From contig JAUWOJ010000007.1 of NCBI GenBank assembly GCA_030612175.1, positions 1 through 30,704 on the forward strand: a DNA stretch of 30,704 nt, in the 5' to 3' direction. Below, one piece after another: positions 1 to 7,433 of the stretch; the first letter of the stretch is position 1, and the number at the start of each line of letters is the position of its first letter. Position numbers and translations under genes: made by a program. The DNA comes from Candidatus Bipolaricaulota bacterium. Lineage in GTDB: Bacteria > Bipolaricaulota > Bipolaricaulia > UBA7950 > UBA9294. The notes beneath the pieces are model-generated. The model saw only the letters and a program-made list of their open reading frames with translations, searched no databases and was not told the DNA's origin.

Positions 1-122
1 AGAACAGGCAGCAGTCCAAGATGCCCGGCCAGAATGCTATTCCATAGCATCATTATCACCCAACTGAAGAAGAAGAACGCGGCAACGCCGCCACAAGCTA
101 CGAGTTTTGTGAGCAATCGCAT
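1..122 (-). CDS. N-terminal part of a small membrane protein (partial)
   Basis: A minus-strand frame opens with ATG at 122 and runs off the left edge, giving the first 40 residues. A strong Shine-Dalgarno (GGGAGG) lies a few bases upstream, and a TATAAT -10 box on the minus strand (154-159) lies about 30 bases above the start, so expression looks real. The peptide has a short basic start (MRLLTK) and then a nearly continuous hydrophobic stretch with four consecutive Phe and a W-x3-MMLWNSI segment. One transmembrane helix is therefore likely, oriented with the N-terminus inside. The family cannot be named from this fragment. The W-x6-W pattern resembles small predicted inner-membrane proteins of unknown function. 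Confidence 0.55.
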   Translation of the reverse strand, partial: MRLLTKLVACGGVAAFFFFSWVIMMLWNSILAGHLGLLPV

Positions 123-385
123 CACAGAACACCTCCCTAAATTGAATAAGGCAATTATAGTTCGCTCTGCCATAAGAAAAAAGGTCAATAACCTGACTAT
201 TGCTCCACTTTGATGTTCCGATCTTCTTGGCGTTTCTTGCCCTTGACTATCGACTCCTGACCCACGACTCTTGACTCTCTTTTTCCTAATCCATAATCCT
301 GTCTTCGCTACTCATTACAGTCCTTAGAAATGGAGTCGATCTCAACGCCATTTTAGGATAGGATCTCTCAAGGCAAATAACACTC
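123..385. other. Intergenic region between divergent genes, with short GACTC-type repeats
   Basis: This stretch separates the leftward membrane protein from the rightward MFS gene. At about 240-275 it holds a low-complexity run of GACT/GACC words at roughly 8-10 base spacing, which looks like a decayed minisatellite. A TTGACT box at about 271-276 is followed by CATAAT after only 15 bases, a weak promoter candidate for the MFS gene. I see no RNA gene or convincing ORF here. Confidence 0.35.
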
Positions 386-1654
386 ATGCAAACGATAGAA
401 ACCGTAACCGACACAATCGCAAAGGCTCTTGGTTTCTTGAGAAGGCAGCCACGTGACTGGAAGGTAACCGTAATACGATCCTCTACAGCCATGTTTTTTT
501 ATCAGCTAGCATTCCCCTATCTTTCTGTGTACACCATTGCCCTAGGAGCTACTGCTACACAATTGGGCATTGTTAATAGCACTGGGATGGTTATGGCGGG
601 TCTGGCGGGTCCGTTTATCGGTTGGCTAATTGACAGAACTGGTGTTAAAAAGATCTATCTCGTAGGTATTGCTCTACTTGCTATCTCATATCTGACTTAC
701 GGTCTGGCCCAGAGTTGGACAATCATTATGGTTGCCATGACTGCGTATTGGCTAGGCAATGCAGGAAGCGGTCATAGCTGTAGTGTTATTTGTGGGAATT
801 CACTGGCCAACGAGGATCGAGCCACAGGAATGAGTCTTTGTGAGACTTTCGCCGCGGGCTTATTAGGGATCGCGGCCCCTATGATTGGAGCCCTGCTGGT
901 TACAACCTTTGGTGGAGTTAATATTGGCGGCATCAGACCCCTATTCTTTATTTGTCTTATAGGCACTTCTACGACATTCCTTCTTATACTTAACCAGCTA
1001 TCCAGCTGCAAGTGGGAAAGCCCAGATGACGCTAGGTTGAACTTCCTCAAAGGGATTGGAGAAGTGTTCAACCAGGGACGCAATTTAAAGCGGTGGCTTG
1101 TTATCACGTCCATAGGTTTTCTGCCAATGGGTATGATTCTGCCCTTCACTCAGCCCTTTGCTCATGAGATCAAAGGAGCCAACCAATACATATTAGGGGC
1201 AATGGTCACTGGCTTTGCATTAACCCCACTGCTCCTTGGAATTCCTATTGGTAGGTTAGCCGACAAGATTGGGCGCAAGCGGGTGCTCTACTTCACCATA
1301 CCGCTTGTTTGGATTTCCAGTTTGATGCTGATTTGGGCGCCAAGCCCAGGCTTCTTGGTATTAGCTGGCATTTTGCAGGGTTTCTATTTCATATCCGGAG
1401 TGGTCGCGGGAGCAATGACTTTTGAACTGGTCCCGCCGGGGCAAATGGGTAGATGGTTGGGAATTACGCGGTTTTGTAAGCTGCTACTCGCCGCTGGCGC
1501 AGCTTACATGGCTGGAGTTATCTGGGACAGTGTCGGACCACAATATGTCTTTCTCACTGTTATCGGGATTGACCTCCTTATCAGAATTCCACTGCTGATA
1601 GGAATGCCTGAAACCTTAACTCCACAAGAACAGGCAATAAGTGTCGACTCATGA
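386..1654 (+). CDS. Major facilitator superfamily transporter
   Basis: The 422-residue product is the usual size for a 12-helix MFS permease in the cytoplasmic membrane. Two copies of the MFS motif A mark the loops between helices 2 and 3 and helices 8 and 9: GWLIDRTGVKKIY at about residues 79-91, and GRLADKIGRKRV at about 290-301. Both halves are rich in Gly and hydrophobic helices, and the second half retains repeated G-x3-G patterns. The substrate cannot be read from sequence; a proton-coupled drug or metabolite exporter of the DHA type is plausible. There is no clear Shine-Dalgarno in front of ATG 386 (an AAGG lies about 14 bases away), so an internal start at 491 (MFFYQLAF) is possible, although the N-terminal 35 residues could be a cytoplasmic extension. 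Confidence 0.85.
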   Translation: MQTIETVTDTIAKALGFLRRQPRDWKVTVIRSSTAMFFYQLAFPYLSVYTIALGATATQLGIVNSTGMVMAGLAGPFIGWLIDRTGVKKIYLVGIALLAISYLTYGLAQSWTIIMVAMTAYWLGNAGSGHSCSVICGNSLANEDRATGMSLCETFAAGLLGIAAPMIGALLVTTFGGVNIGGIRPLFFICLIGTSTTFLLILNQLSSCKWESPDDARLNFLKGIGEVFNQGRNLKRWLVITSIGFLPMGMILPFTQPFAHEIKGANQYILGAMVTGFALTPLLLGIPIGRLADKIGRKRVLYFTIPLVWISSLMLIWAPSPGFLVLAGILQGFYFISGVVAGAMTFELVPPGQMGRWLGITRFCKLLLAAGAAYMAGVIWDSVGPQYVFLTVIGIDLLIRIPLLIGMPETLTPQEQAISVDS

Positions 1655-2121
1655 CTATCCGTTTTGAGCACTACGCCATCTGCTTCTTCTCGCCCTTCCT
1701 TTGTTAGTATGCATCGTCACTCCGGCTTGCCTGTTCCGTTGGGACGGCAGAGAGCCTAGCAGACAGTTGGCCGACGTCAAAGAGACTACACAAACACGAT
1801 CCTACTAAGGAGAAAAGATACTACTTAAGCGTAGAGGACCCAGAGAAGGCCATGGACCAAAGCCCAACGTCCAACGTCAACTTCCTAAATACCTGATGAA
1901 GCCACTGATTGGCTTCTTGACCGGGCATGATGTGGAAATCCTCTACCACTTTTCTTGTCAGTTCCTCTGGGTTACCTTGTCTTAACCGTGAGGAACCCTT
2001 AGTCCATAGTCATGGGTCGACGGACCCGCGGTGGGAAAGTTGCACCACCTACAGTACTGAGTAATCATCCCCGCCCTTCCGGGAGGGGCATGCGAATGCT
2101 ATTTTTCGTCAATGCGAGTCC
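1655..2121. other. Intergenic region, no gene seen
   Basis: About 470 bases without a supported gene in any frame. It holds a GC-rich imperfect hairpin at 2069-2088 (8-base arms with one mismatch, TTCC loop). This is followed by a 4-bp GCAT/ATGC stem with a GCGA loop and a run of T (2089-2106). Together they could form a weak terminator or attenuator just upstream of the response-regulator promoter. They could end transcripts coming from the MFS gene, but the distance of more than 400 bases makes that uncertain. Confidence 0.3.
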
Positions 2122-2150
2122 TTGACTTAGCGTGAACTAACTCTTAAAGT
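2122..2150 (+). promoter_or_regulatory. Candidate sigma70-type promoter of the response regulator
   Basis: TTGACT (2122-2127, 5 of 6 to the -35 consensus) is separated by exactly 17 bases from TAAAGT (2145-2150, 4 of 6 to the -10 consensus). Transcription would start near 2157, giving a leader of about 45 bases before the ATG at 2203. The call is by pattern only. Confidence 0.45.
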
Positions 2151-2202
2151 AATCTACGCTTCCTGCCTCATTTCTTCATTGTCAGACAAAAGGAGTGGAA
2201 AG

Positions 2203-2973
2203 ATGAATGAGTTGGGTACGAAAACAAAAGTTACGCCTACCGCGAGCAAGCAATTCCTTAAGAAGATCCTCATTGCAGACGATAATCCAGATATCCTTGG
2301 GCTACTAGGTCGAATCCTTGAGTCGATGGGTTATGTAGTGCTTAGCGCAAGAGATGGCGAAGAGGCTCTCGACATCTTTCACGTCGATAACCCGCATTTG
2401 GTTATCCTGGATGTAATGATGCCCAAGAAGAACGGTTGGGAGACTCTTCAGGCAATCAGACTCAAATCTCATGTACCAGTCATTATGCTTACGGCACTCT
2501 GCTCTCCGGATGATCACGTAAAAGGATTTACGTACGGTGCAGATGATTACATTCCAAAACCTTTTGCCAACCGTGTACTCAAGGCTAGAATCAAAGCGGT
2601 TATGAAACACCGAACTCTTCCTATGGCGGAATCAAGCATGACCAACACACAGACCACTGCTAGAGCCCCCCTTGTGGAAATTGATGATTCGAGGAAACAA
2701 GTACGAATTCGTGGCGAGCGGTGTCGCCTGACACACAAAGAATATCAGTTGATCAGCCTACTAGCTTCGGACCCAGGCAAGGTGTTTTCGCCGCAAGAAA
2801 TCATCGACCAGCTTTGGCCACGTGATTCTGGCATGACAACAGTAGATGTTCACCAGCGCATTTATCTGCTGCGTCGAAGGATTGAGCAACAACCCAAGAA
2901 GCCTCAGATTATCTTGACGATCCGGGGTTTTGGGTATCGTATTTGCGATCAACTCATCAACGTGTCTTCATAG
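2203..2973 (+). CDS. OmpR/PhoB-family response regulator
   Basis: A 256-residue two-domain regulator. The receiver domain (about residues 20-140) has the full phosphorylation site: acidic pair D26-D27, phosphoacceptor D70 in VILDVMMPKKNG, T97 and K119 (PKPF). The C-terminal part (about 155-250) matches a winged-helix DNA-binding domain: LTHKEYQLISLLASDPGKVF, then the recognition-helix region TTVDVHQRIYLLRRRIE, ending in the typical TIRGFGYRI wing. It should bind DNA as a dimer once phosphorylated. The frame is open from a TTG at 2179, but ATG 2203 is chosen because AGGAG (2191-2195) sits at proper spacing in front of it. The histidine-kinase-like gene starts 213 bases downstream and is the natural partner candidate. 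Target genes are unknown. Confidence 0.93.
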   Translation: MNELGTKTKVTPTASKQFLKKILIADDNPDILGLLGRILESMGYVVLSARDGEEALDIFHVDNPHLVILDVMMPKKNGWETLQAIRLKSHVPVIMLTALCSPDDHVKGFTYGADDYIPKPFANRVLKARIKAVMKHRTLPMAESSMTNTQTTARAPLVEIDDSRKQVRIRGERCRLTHKEYQLISLLASDPGKVFSPQEIIDQLWPRDSGMTTVDVHQRIYLLRRRIEQQPKKPQIILTIRGFGYRICDQLINVSS

Positions 2974-3186
2974 CGTGAAGCCTGGCGGGGCGCGTGGAAT
3001 TGGAAACCGAATAGTGCAAGACTTAGGTAGATGCAGAAGTCGGCTCGCGCGATATCCGTGCCAGAATAACAAGCGATATTACCATTGATAGCATGAGGCA
3101 AGGTACCATGTTCTGTCTTGGACACAAGCTAAATCACCTCACTACTATGGCTCTTGGCTGGTTACGTCTGTCTAGAGGAAGCAAGA

Positions 3187-4338
3187 ATGAATGATAGACC
3201 TGTCGTTCCTGATCCCCAATGCTCACCTATTCAGATTCTGCTAATCGAAGATGAGCTTGCTGACTGTCACTTGATCCAAGAGATGCTTGCTGAAGCAGGA
3301 GATATCCTGTTCAACTTGAAATGCGCCAATCGCCTTGCCACAGGATTGGAGCTTCTTTCCCGGAACGACATTGACGTAATCCTGCTGGGGCTCTTACTGC
3401 CTGACAGCAACGGGTTGAGCACGTTTGTTAAGGTGCGTGAACAGGCAGGTGAAGTACCGATTGTAGTGCTAACTGATCTCGGCAACGAAGCAGTAGCTCT
3501 TGAAAGCGTGCGCATGGGTGCGCAAGACTACTTAGTCAAAGGACATGTGGATACGGACTTACTTGTGCGCTCTATTCGTTATTCAATTGAACGCAAGAAA
3601 GGAGAGATGGAGCTGCGCAAACTGAACGAGACAAACAGGAGAACAGTGGTAATGGTTGCCCATGATTTAAGGTCCCCACTTACAGCTATTCAGGGATGCG
3701 CTGAACTTCTGCGTGATGGTGAAATCGGCACAGTCTCCGCGAGACAACAAGAGATGTTGGGCACTATAATTCGCAACACCCAGCAACTCTCGTTGTTAGT
3801 TAACACTTTTCTCGATGTTGAGCAAATAAGAGCTCAGACTCTTCATCTGGACCGAGACTATTTTTCTCTTGAAGGAGTACTCTTTGCAGTTGCAGAGGAG
3901 TTTGAGTCTGATGCTTTAGCAAGAGGGCTGGAACTTCGGACAGATCTCGGAAGTTCCTTGCTCGTCTATGGTGGCAGGGAGCAATTGGCACGTGCTTTCC
4001 ACAATCTTCTCTCGAATGCGATCAAGTTCTCGGACACAGGCGTGATAACCTTAAGAGCATGGAAGGAGAAGAATCTTGTGCTAGTTGATGTAATTGACCA
4101 AGGACGCGGTATCCCAAAGGAAGAATTGCCCCACATCTTTGAAAAGTTCTATCGAACTCGTCGCCTCGATTCAAGCAATCCCAAAGAAGGTATCGGTTTA
4201 GGGCTAACAATCGTTCAAACGATCGTAGAAGAACATGGTGGGATGCTTCGAGTGAATTCGAAAGCAGGAAAGGGGAGCACCTTCTCTGTTATTTTGCCCA
4301 TTGCCCCAGAGCGCAGGAAGCACTCAGGAAGCCACTGA
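3187..4338 (+). CDS. Hybrid receiver-histidine kinase with a degenerate receiver
   Basis: A 383-residue soluble protein with no membrane segment. Order: receiver-like domain (about 15-135), short coiled linker, DHp/HisKA domain (about 150-212), HATPase_c domain (about 225-370). The kinase half looks active: H-box His159 (AHDLRSP), N-box N277, G1 box DQGRGIP (304-310), F box FEKFYR (318-323) and G2 box GIGLG (335-339). The receiver keeps E21-D22, T96 and K118, but Gly68 (codon GGG at 3388) sits where the phosphoacceptor Asp belongs (VILLGLLLPDSNG). It therefore cannot be phosphorylated in the normal way and may act as a fixed-state sensor or dimer module. ATG 3187 is preferred over the upstream TTG (3154) because AGAGGA lies 7-8 bases before it. 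The likely partner is the response regulator just upstream. Confidence 0.92.
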   Translation: MNDRPVVPDPQCSPIQILLIEDELADCHLIQEMLAEAGDILFNLKCANRLATGLELLSRNDIDVILLGLLLPDSNGLSTFVKVREQAGEVPIVVLTDLGNEAVALESVRMGAQDYLVKGHVDTDLLVRSIRYSIERKKGEMELRKLNETNRRTVVMVAHDLRSPLTAIQGCAELLRDGEIGTVSARQQEMLGTIIRNTQQLSLLVNTFLDVEQIRAQTLHLDRDYFSLEGVLFAVAEEFESDALARGLELRTDLGSSLLVYGGREQLARAFHNLLSNAIKFSDTGVITLRAWKEKNLVLVDVIDQGRGIPKEELPHIFEKFYRTRRLDSSNPKEGIGLGLTIVQTIVEEHGGMLRVNSKAGKGSTFSVILPIAPERRKHSGSH

Positions 4339-4786
4339 ACCCACAACATCTTTCCATTGGCGCCTTGTCACTTTCCCAGACTCAATACAAAGAGCGGGAC
4401 ATCTCTAGCACACGGTGCTCAGCCGTCACGTAATCTTCTCTTCTATATTCCGCGATTGCCTCCGGCTGCCAAGAACTTGACGCTGTAACTCTATGAATCC
4501 ATTGAACTCAATAGACCATATGTTGCTGCTGACGTGCTGTTTGCCTTGTTCGGCTGAAGCCTTGTTGAGGTAAACTTGAGCAAGATATGAGTTTCCTTCT
4601 ATCTGCGTTACATTTTCTATCTATTGTTCTCCTTAGCAATTCTCTTTAAGATATGATCAGAAGCTCAAATGCGCTGTGGATTAGTACATCCCAGAAGAAT
4701 GCTAAGTTCGTCGGACAACGAAGTGAACACGGCGGAAAACTTTCCATGCTGAAGTTGCCTTATGAGAGGCGAGAAGGTGTTGCACA
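4339..4786. other. Intergenic region, no gene seen
   Basis: About 450 bases between the kinase and the small DHp-like gene. No frame gives a supported protein, and I find no trace of receiver or ATPase sequence that would make the downstream fragment the remnant of a second full kinase. An AT-rich segment at about 4605-4665 could hold a promoter, but no hexamer pair at good spacing was found. Confidence 0.3.
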
Positions 4787-5119
4787 ATGTTACAGGAGAA
4801 GGCTATACCAAAGGTCAACCGCTTAAGATATCGCTGGGAAAAAGACATGGGAATCAACACACAAGTTCCCCGTAATCTGATAGGCCACATCACATCGATT
4901 CAGGGTTATGCTGAGCTATTATATGATGGAGGCGTGGATCAGCTTTCCACAGAACAGCAGGAGATACTGGAAATCATCATTCGGAATAGTGAGCGGCTTT
5001 TTGCTAAATTGAGAGAGGTCGATATTGCAGCGCAAGGAGAGCTATACTGGTTACGTCAGCGTGTGGCACAGCTCGAACAGGCCAACAGTAAACTACCGAA
5101 ACTAACGACCTTCGAATAG
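4787..5119 (+). CDS. Small stand-alone DHp (HisKA)-like protein lacking the catalytic His
   Basis: A 110-residue protein. Residues 27-71 align without gaps to the H-box region of the kinase encoded just upstream (its residues 157-201), with 22 of 45 positions identical by eye, including IQG, AELL, DG, QQE and IIRN. In that alignment the phosphorylated His159 corresponds to Arg29, so autophosphorylation is not expected. After the helical hairpin comes a heptad-like stretch (about 83-104, LRQRVAQLEQANSKL) that may form a coiled coil. There is no ATPase domain. A plausible but unproven role is a dimerisation partner or antagonist of a histidine kinase. Alternatively it is a decaying paralogue. 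AGAAGG about 9 bases before the ATG supports translation. Confidence 0.7.
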   Translation: MLQEKAIPKVNRLRYRWEKDMGINTQVPRNLIGHITSIQGYAELLYDGGVDQLSTEQQEILEIIIRNSERLFAKLREVDIAAQGELYWLRQRVAQLEQANSKLPKLTTFE

Positions 5120-5346
5120 AATCGATGATTATTCCTTCACTGGCCTCAATGCCACATTCACTTCCTCTGGTCTCCCATTCTCTCCGCTAGGGAGAAAGAG
5201 CTAGAACCATGTGGAGTGACAACATTCTGACCTGACGTCAAGTGTCAAGATGAAATCATCTGAGCAGGCAACGGTTTTGCTACTCCGATACTTCCGTTGC
5301 AGGACATTCTTCTTATGCCGAGAATGGATTAAGGTGGGCATCCGCA
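5120..5346. other. Intergenic region between convergent genes, nothing recognised
   Basis: About 230 bases between the 3' end of the DHp-like gene and the 3' end of the leftward TatT-like gene. A 72-residue frame covering 5250-5468 overlaps the end of the latter gene and has no family features. No clear terminator hairpin with a T run is visible on either strand. Confidence 0.3.
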
Positions 5347-6204
5347 TCAATTGGAACCCCCTGGTTCCGAAGAATAGAGCTGCTCAGCACGCCGCAGCGC
5401 GAGCGTGTTATACAGTGGCCAGCAAGCCATCACTTCCGGATCTTCAGCTAGCTCAAGTGCGGCGTTGAGTTCATCGCGGAAAATGTCCCATTCTTGTTCG
5501 GGCTTAGCATAGTACTCGGCGTAGTTCACGTAGTTTTCCAGGTAATTTGGTCCAAGCTCAATTGCGCGTTCAAAGGCTGCTTTGGCTTGCACCATATCTC
5601 CCCCGAGGAATGCCGGAATCTTGGCCAGGAATGACCCCAATGCGCGCCACGGCCCACCCCCAAAATACGCTTCATTGAGCTCGACTGCGCGCTCAAACGC
5701 CGCTCGCACATCCTTCATCCCACCAGAGATTGCGGTTAGCCAGTGAAACTCGAGGTACTTGCCACGATTGTTCCCATACCAGAATAGAGCAATTGCATCA
5801 TCTGCCGATTCCAATGCGGCGCGGAAGCTTTGTTCTTCATCTTGTACGAAACTGGGGTCGAGGCGCAGACTGGTAAGCGCATGGGCCTGTCCCTTGGCAA
5901 ATGCCTTTTCTTGGTCGCCTCGATCGGTAATGTAGGCAAAGCCAAGTTCAAAGTACCCTTGTGAAAGACAATTGGCTATGTGTACACGCGTCTGCTGCTC
6001 CTCTTCGGGGACAAGCTCAAGCAGCTGTTCATAAGCAGTAAGAGCGGTCTCAAGCCGTTGTTGGTAAGCCTCGAATTCAAAGTTCCCATTCCAGCGGTCG
6101 AATGCAGTGTCAGCTACCTCGATCTTATCGCTTGTCTCTGCAAAGGCGCCCAACGACACACACAATATGAGTACTAACAGCTGGCACATCACTTGTTTCT
6201 TCAA
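5347..6204 (-). CDS. TatT-like periplasmic TPR protein (TRAP transporter T-component family)
   Basis: A 285-residue exported protein. Residues 1-22 form a signal peptide: KK, then a hydrophobic core, ending in AFA before Glu23. The rest is helical, with TPR-like repeats and the signature features of the TatT family as I recall them: an N-terminal SQGYFELGFAYITDRGDQEKA region, a middle WHWLTA-like FHWLTAISGG, then GGPWRALGSFLAKIPAFLGGD and a late NYAEYYA motif. TatT proteins are trimeric TPR proteins linked to TRAP transporters for hydrophobic or carboxylate ligands, yet no TRAP transporter gene is present in this window. The start is a TTG at 6204 with AAGGAGG 8 bases upstream. A longer frame reaching 6411 must be rejected because it runs through the tRNA-Leu gene. 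Confidence 0.85.
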   Translation of the reverse strand: MKKQVMCQLLVLILCVSLGAFAETSDKIEVADTAFDRWNGNFEFEAYQQRLETALTAYEQLLELVPEEEQQTRVHIANCLSQGYFELGFAYITDRGDQEKAFAKGQAHALTSLRLDPSFVQDEEQSFRAALESADDAIALFWYGNNRGKYLEFHWLTAISGGMKDVRAAFERAVELNEAYFGGGPWRALGSFLAKIPAFLGGDMVQAKAAFERAIELGPNYLENYVNYAEYYAKPEQEWDIFRDELNAALELAEDPEVMACWPLYNTLALRRAEQLYSSEPGGSN

Positions 6205-6271
6205 TACACTTTCCTCCTTCTGTTCTTGGCAACTATCTTTCACAAACGGCACTTGGGAATCAACTTCTCTG

Positions 6272-6300
6272 TTGACAGACTCGTTTAGGTTAGATAACAT
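6272..6300 (+). promoter_or_regulatory. Strong promoter in front of tRNA-Leu and the fab genes
   Basis: A perfect -35 box TTGACA (6272-6277) is followed after 17 bases by TAACAT (6295-6300, 4 of 6). The predicted start lies a few bases before the tRNA 5' end at 6310. The -35 region is part of a short dyad (TCTGT-TG-ACAGA), a possible operator. It is the only convincing promoter seen above plsX, so it probably feeds the whole tRNA-fab unit. Confidence 0.6.
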
Positions 6301-6309
6301 AAATCTATT

Positions 6310-6398
6310 GCCGGGGTGGCGGAATTGGCAGACGCGCATGGTTGAGGGCCATGTGGACATTAACGTCCGTGCGGGTTCAAGTCCCGCCCTCGGCACCA
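6310..6398 (+). tRNA. tRNA-Leu (anticodon GAG)
   Basis: A complete class II tRNA with an encoded CCA tail. The acceptor stem pairs GCCGGGG (6310-6316) with CCTCGGC (6388-6394), with one G-U. The anticodon stem is CATGG/CCATG around the 7-base loop at 6342-6348, with anticodon GAG at 6344-6346, reading CUC and CUU. A long variable arm follows. The T arm GCGGG-TTCAAGT-CCCGC spans 6371-6387. Discriminator A is at 6395 and CCA at 6396-6398. The long variable arm and discriminator A fit leucine. plsX begins only 21 bases downstream with no terminator between, so tRNA and fab mRNA are probably cut from one transcript. Confidence 0.95.
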
Positions 6399-6419
6399 AT
6401 ACGTAGAACAAGGCCGATC

Positions 6420-7433
6420 ATGCGAATCTTACTAGATGTTATGGGTAGTGATTCCCCACCAGAAGAATTGATAAAGGGGGGTGTCGCCGCTGCACATGAA
6501 ACAGACGTCGATATTCTATTTGCTGGCAACGTGCAAACCATCCGTGCTGTGCTTACGCGAATCCACGAACAAGAAGGGAGCCACCTCTCCATCCTTCCTA
6601 CGACACAAACAGTTACCATGGCTGACCCGCCAGTACAAGCAGTGCGGAACAAACGTGACTCTTCTCTTGTCAAAGGTCTTCTCGCTTTACGAGATAAGCA
6701 AGTGGATGGATTTGTCTCCCCGGGGAATACAGGCGCGGTAGTCGCTGGATCGATCTTCACCCTCGGAAGACTTCCAGGCATCCTGCGTCCTGGAATAGCT
6801 GCTTCCCTTCCCACTCTGTCCGGACAGGAGATCGTCGTAATCGATGTAGGAGCAACCGTAGACTGTGATCCCAAACACTTTGAAGGCTTCGCAATGATGG
6901 GAGCAACTTATGCGACTGCTCTCAAAGGGATTGACGAGCCAAAGATCGCTCTATTAAGCAATGGAGAGGAGCGAGGAAAAGGAAACAAACTCAACTATCG
7001 TGCTTATGAGCGACTGGAAGCCAGCTCACTTAGATTCATGGGCAACGTTGAGGGCCACCACCTCCTCACCGAGAGACCTGTGGATGTTGTGGTCTGTGAT
7101 GGATTTGTTGGGAATGTCTACCTGAAGGCAGTGGAAGGGGGAATATCAGCTGTCACAGACCTGTTGCGAAGAAACATTAACGCCAGTGCTCGCGCAAAAG
7201 TGGGGGCTATATTGATGCAACCTGTCTTCAGTGTCCTTCGCGAAACTCTCTCTTACCAGCGACATGGGGGTGCGCCGCTTCTCGGAGTGAACGGCGTAGT
7301 AGTAATAGCCCATGGCAGATCCGATGCCAGGGCAATCCAAACCGCAATCAGTGCTGCTCGCTGCGCCGCCACAGCAGACCTCAACAAGCTTATTACCAAG
7401 GAAATGGAGCGGGAGAACGCAAGTGGGAGCTAG
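6420..7433 (+). CDS. plsX: Phosphate acyltransferase PlsX
   Basis: A 337-residue PlsX, the normal size. It converts acyl-ACP and phosphate to acyl-phosphate, which feeds PlsY-dependent glycerol-3-phosphate acylation in phospholipid synthesis; it is a peripheral membrane enzyme. The N-terminus MRILLDVMGSDSPP matches the family (usually DAMGGD), and the SPGNTGAVVAGS and LRPGIAASLPT blocks are typical, as is the late VCDGFVGNVYLK segment. The start is ATG 6420, with AAGG 6-7 bases upstream. The open frame continues upstream into the tRNA, which is not coding. It is the first protein gene of the fab operon and overlaps fabH by 11 bases, a classic plsX-fabH arrangement. Confidence 0.96.
   Translation: MRILLDVMGSDSPPEELIKGGVAAAHETDVDILFAGNVQTIRAVLTRIHEQEGSHLSILPTTQTVTMADPPVQAVRNKRDSSLVKGLLALRDKQVDGFVSPGNTGAVVAGSIFTLGRLPGILRPGIAASLPTLSGQEIVVIDVGATVDCDPKHFEGFAMMGATYATALKGIDEPKIALLSNGEERGKGNKLNYRAYERLEASSLRFMGNVEGHHLLTERPVDVVVCDGFVGNVYLKAVEGGISAVTDLLRRNINASARAKVGAILMQPVFSVLRETLSYQRHGGAPLLGVNGVVVIAHGRSDARAIQTAISAARCAATADLNKLITKEMERENASGS

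Noticed and set aside
2069..2106. Intrinsic terminator upstream of the response regulator
   Set aside because: The main hairpin has a mismatch and the T run is 12 bases away, so it is only noted as weak structure in the intergenic entry.
4339..4786. Remnant of a second full histidine kinase ahead of the DHp-like gene
   Set aside because: No receiver or ATPase-like peptide is visible in any frame, and the fragment has its own start and ribosome-binding site.
6205..6411. N-terminal extension of the TatT-like protein (frame reaching 6411)
   Set aside because: It translates the antisense of tRNA-Leu (the familiar RAGLEPAR artefact); a TTG with AAGGAGG and a signal peptide start at 6204.
6342..6419. 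Upstream extension of PlsX through the tRNA (VQVPPSAPI peptide)
   Set aside because: This is the sense translation of the tRNA 3' half; family homology begins at ATG 6420.
6377..6874. 165-codon minus-strand frame
   Set aside because: Shadow frame inside plsX; no start signal and no family pattern.
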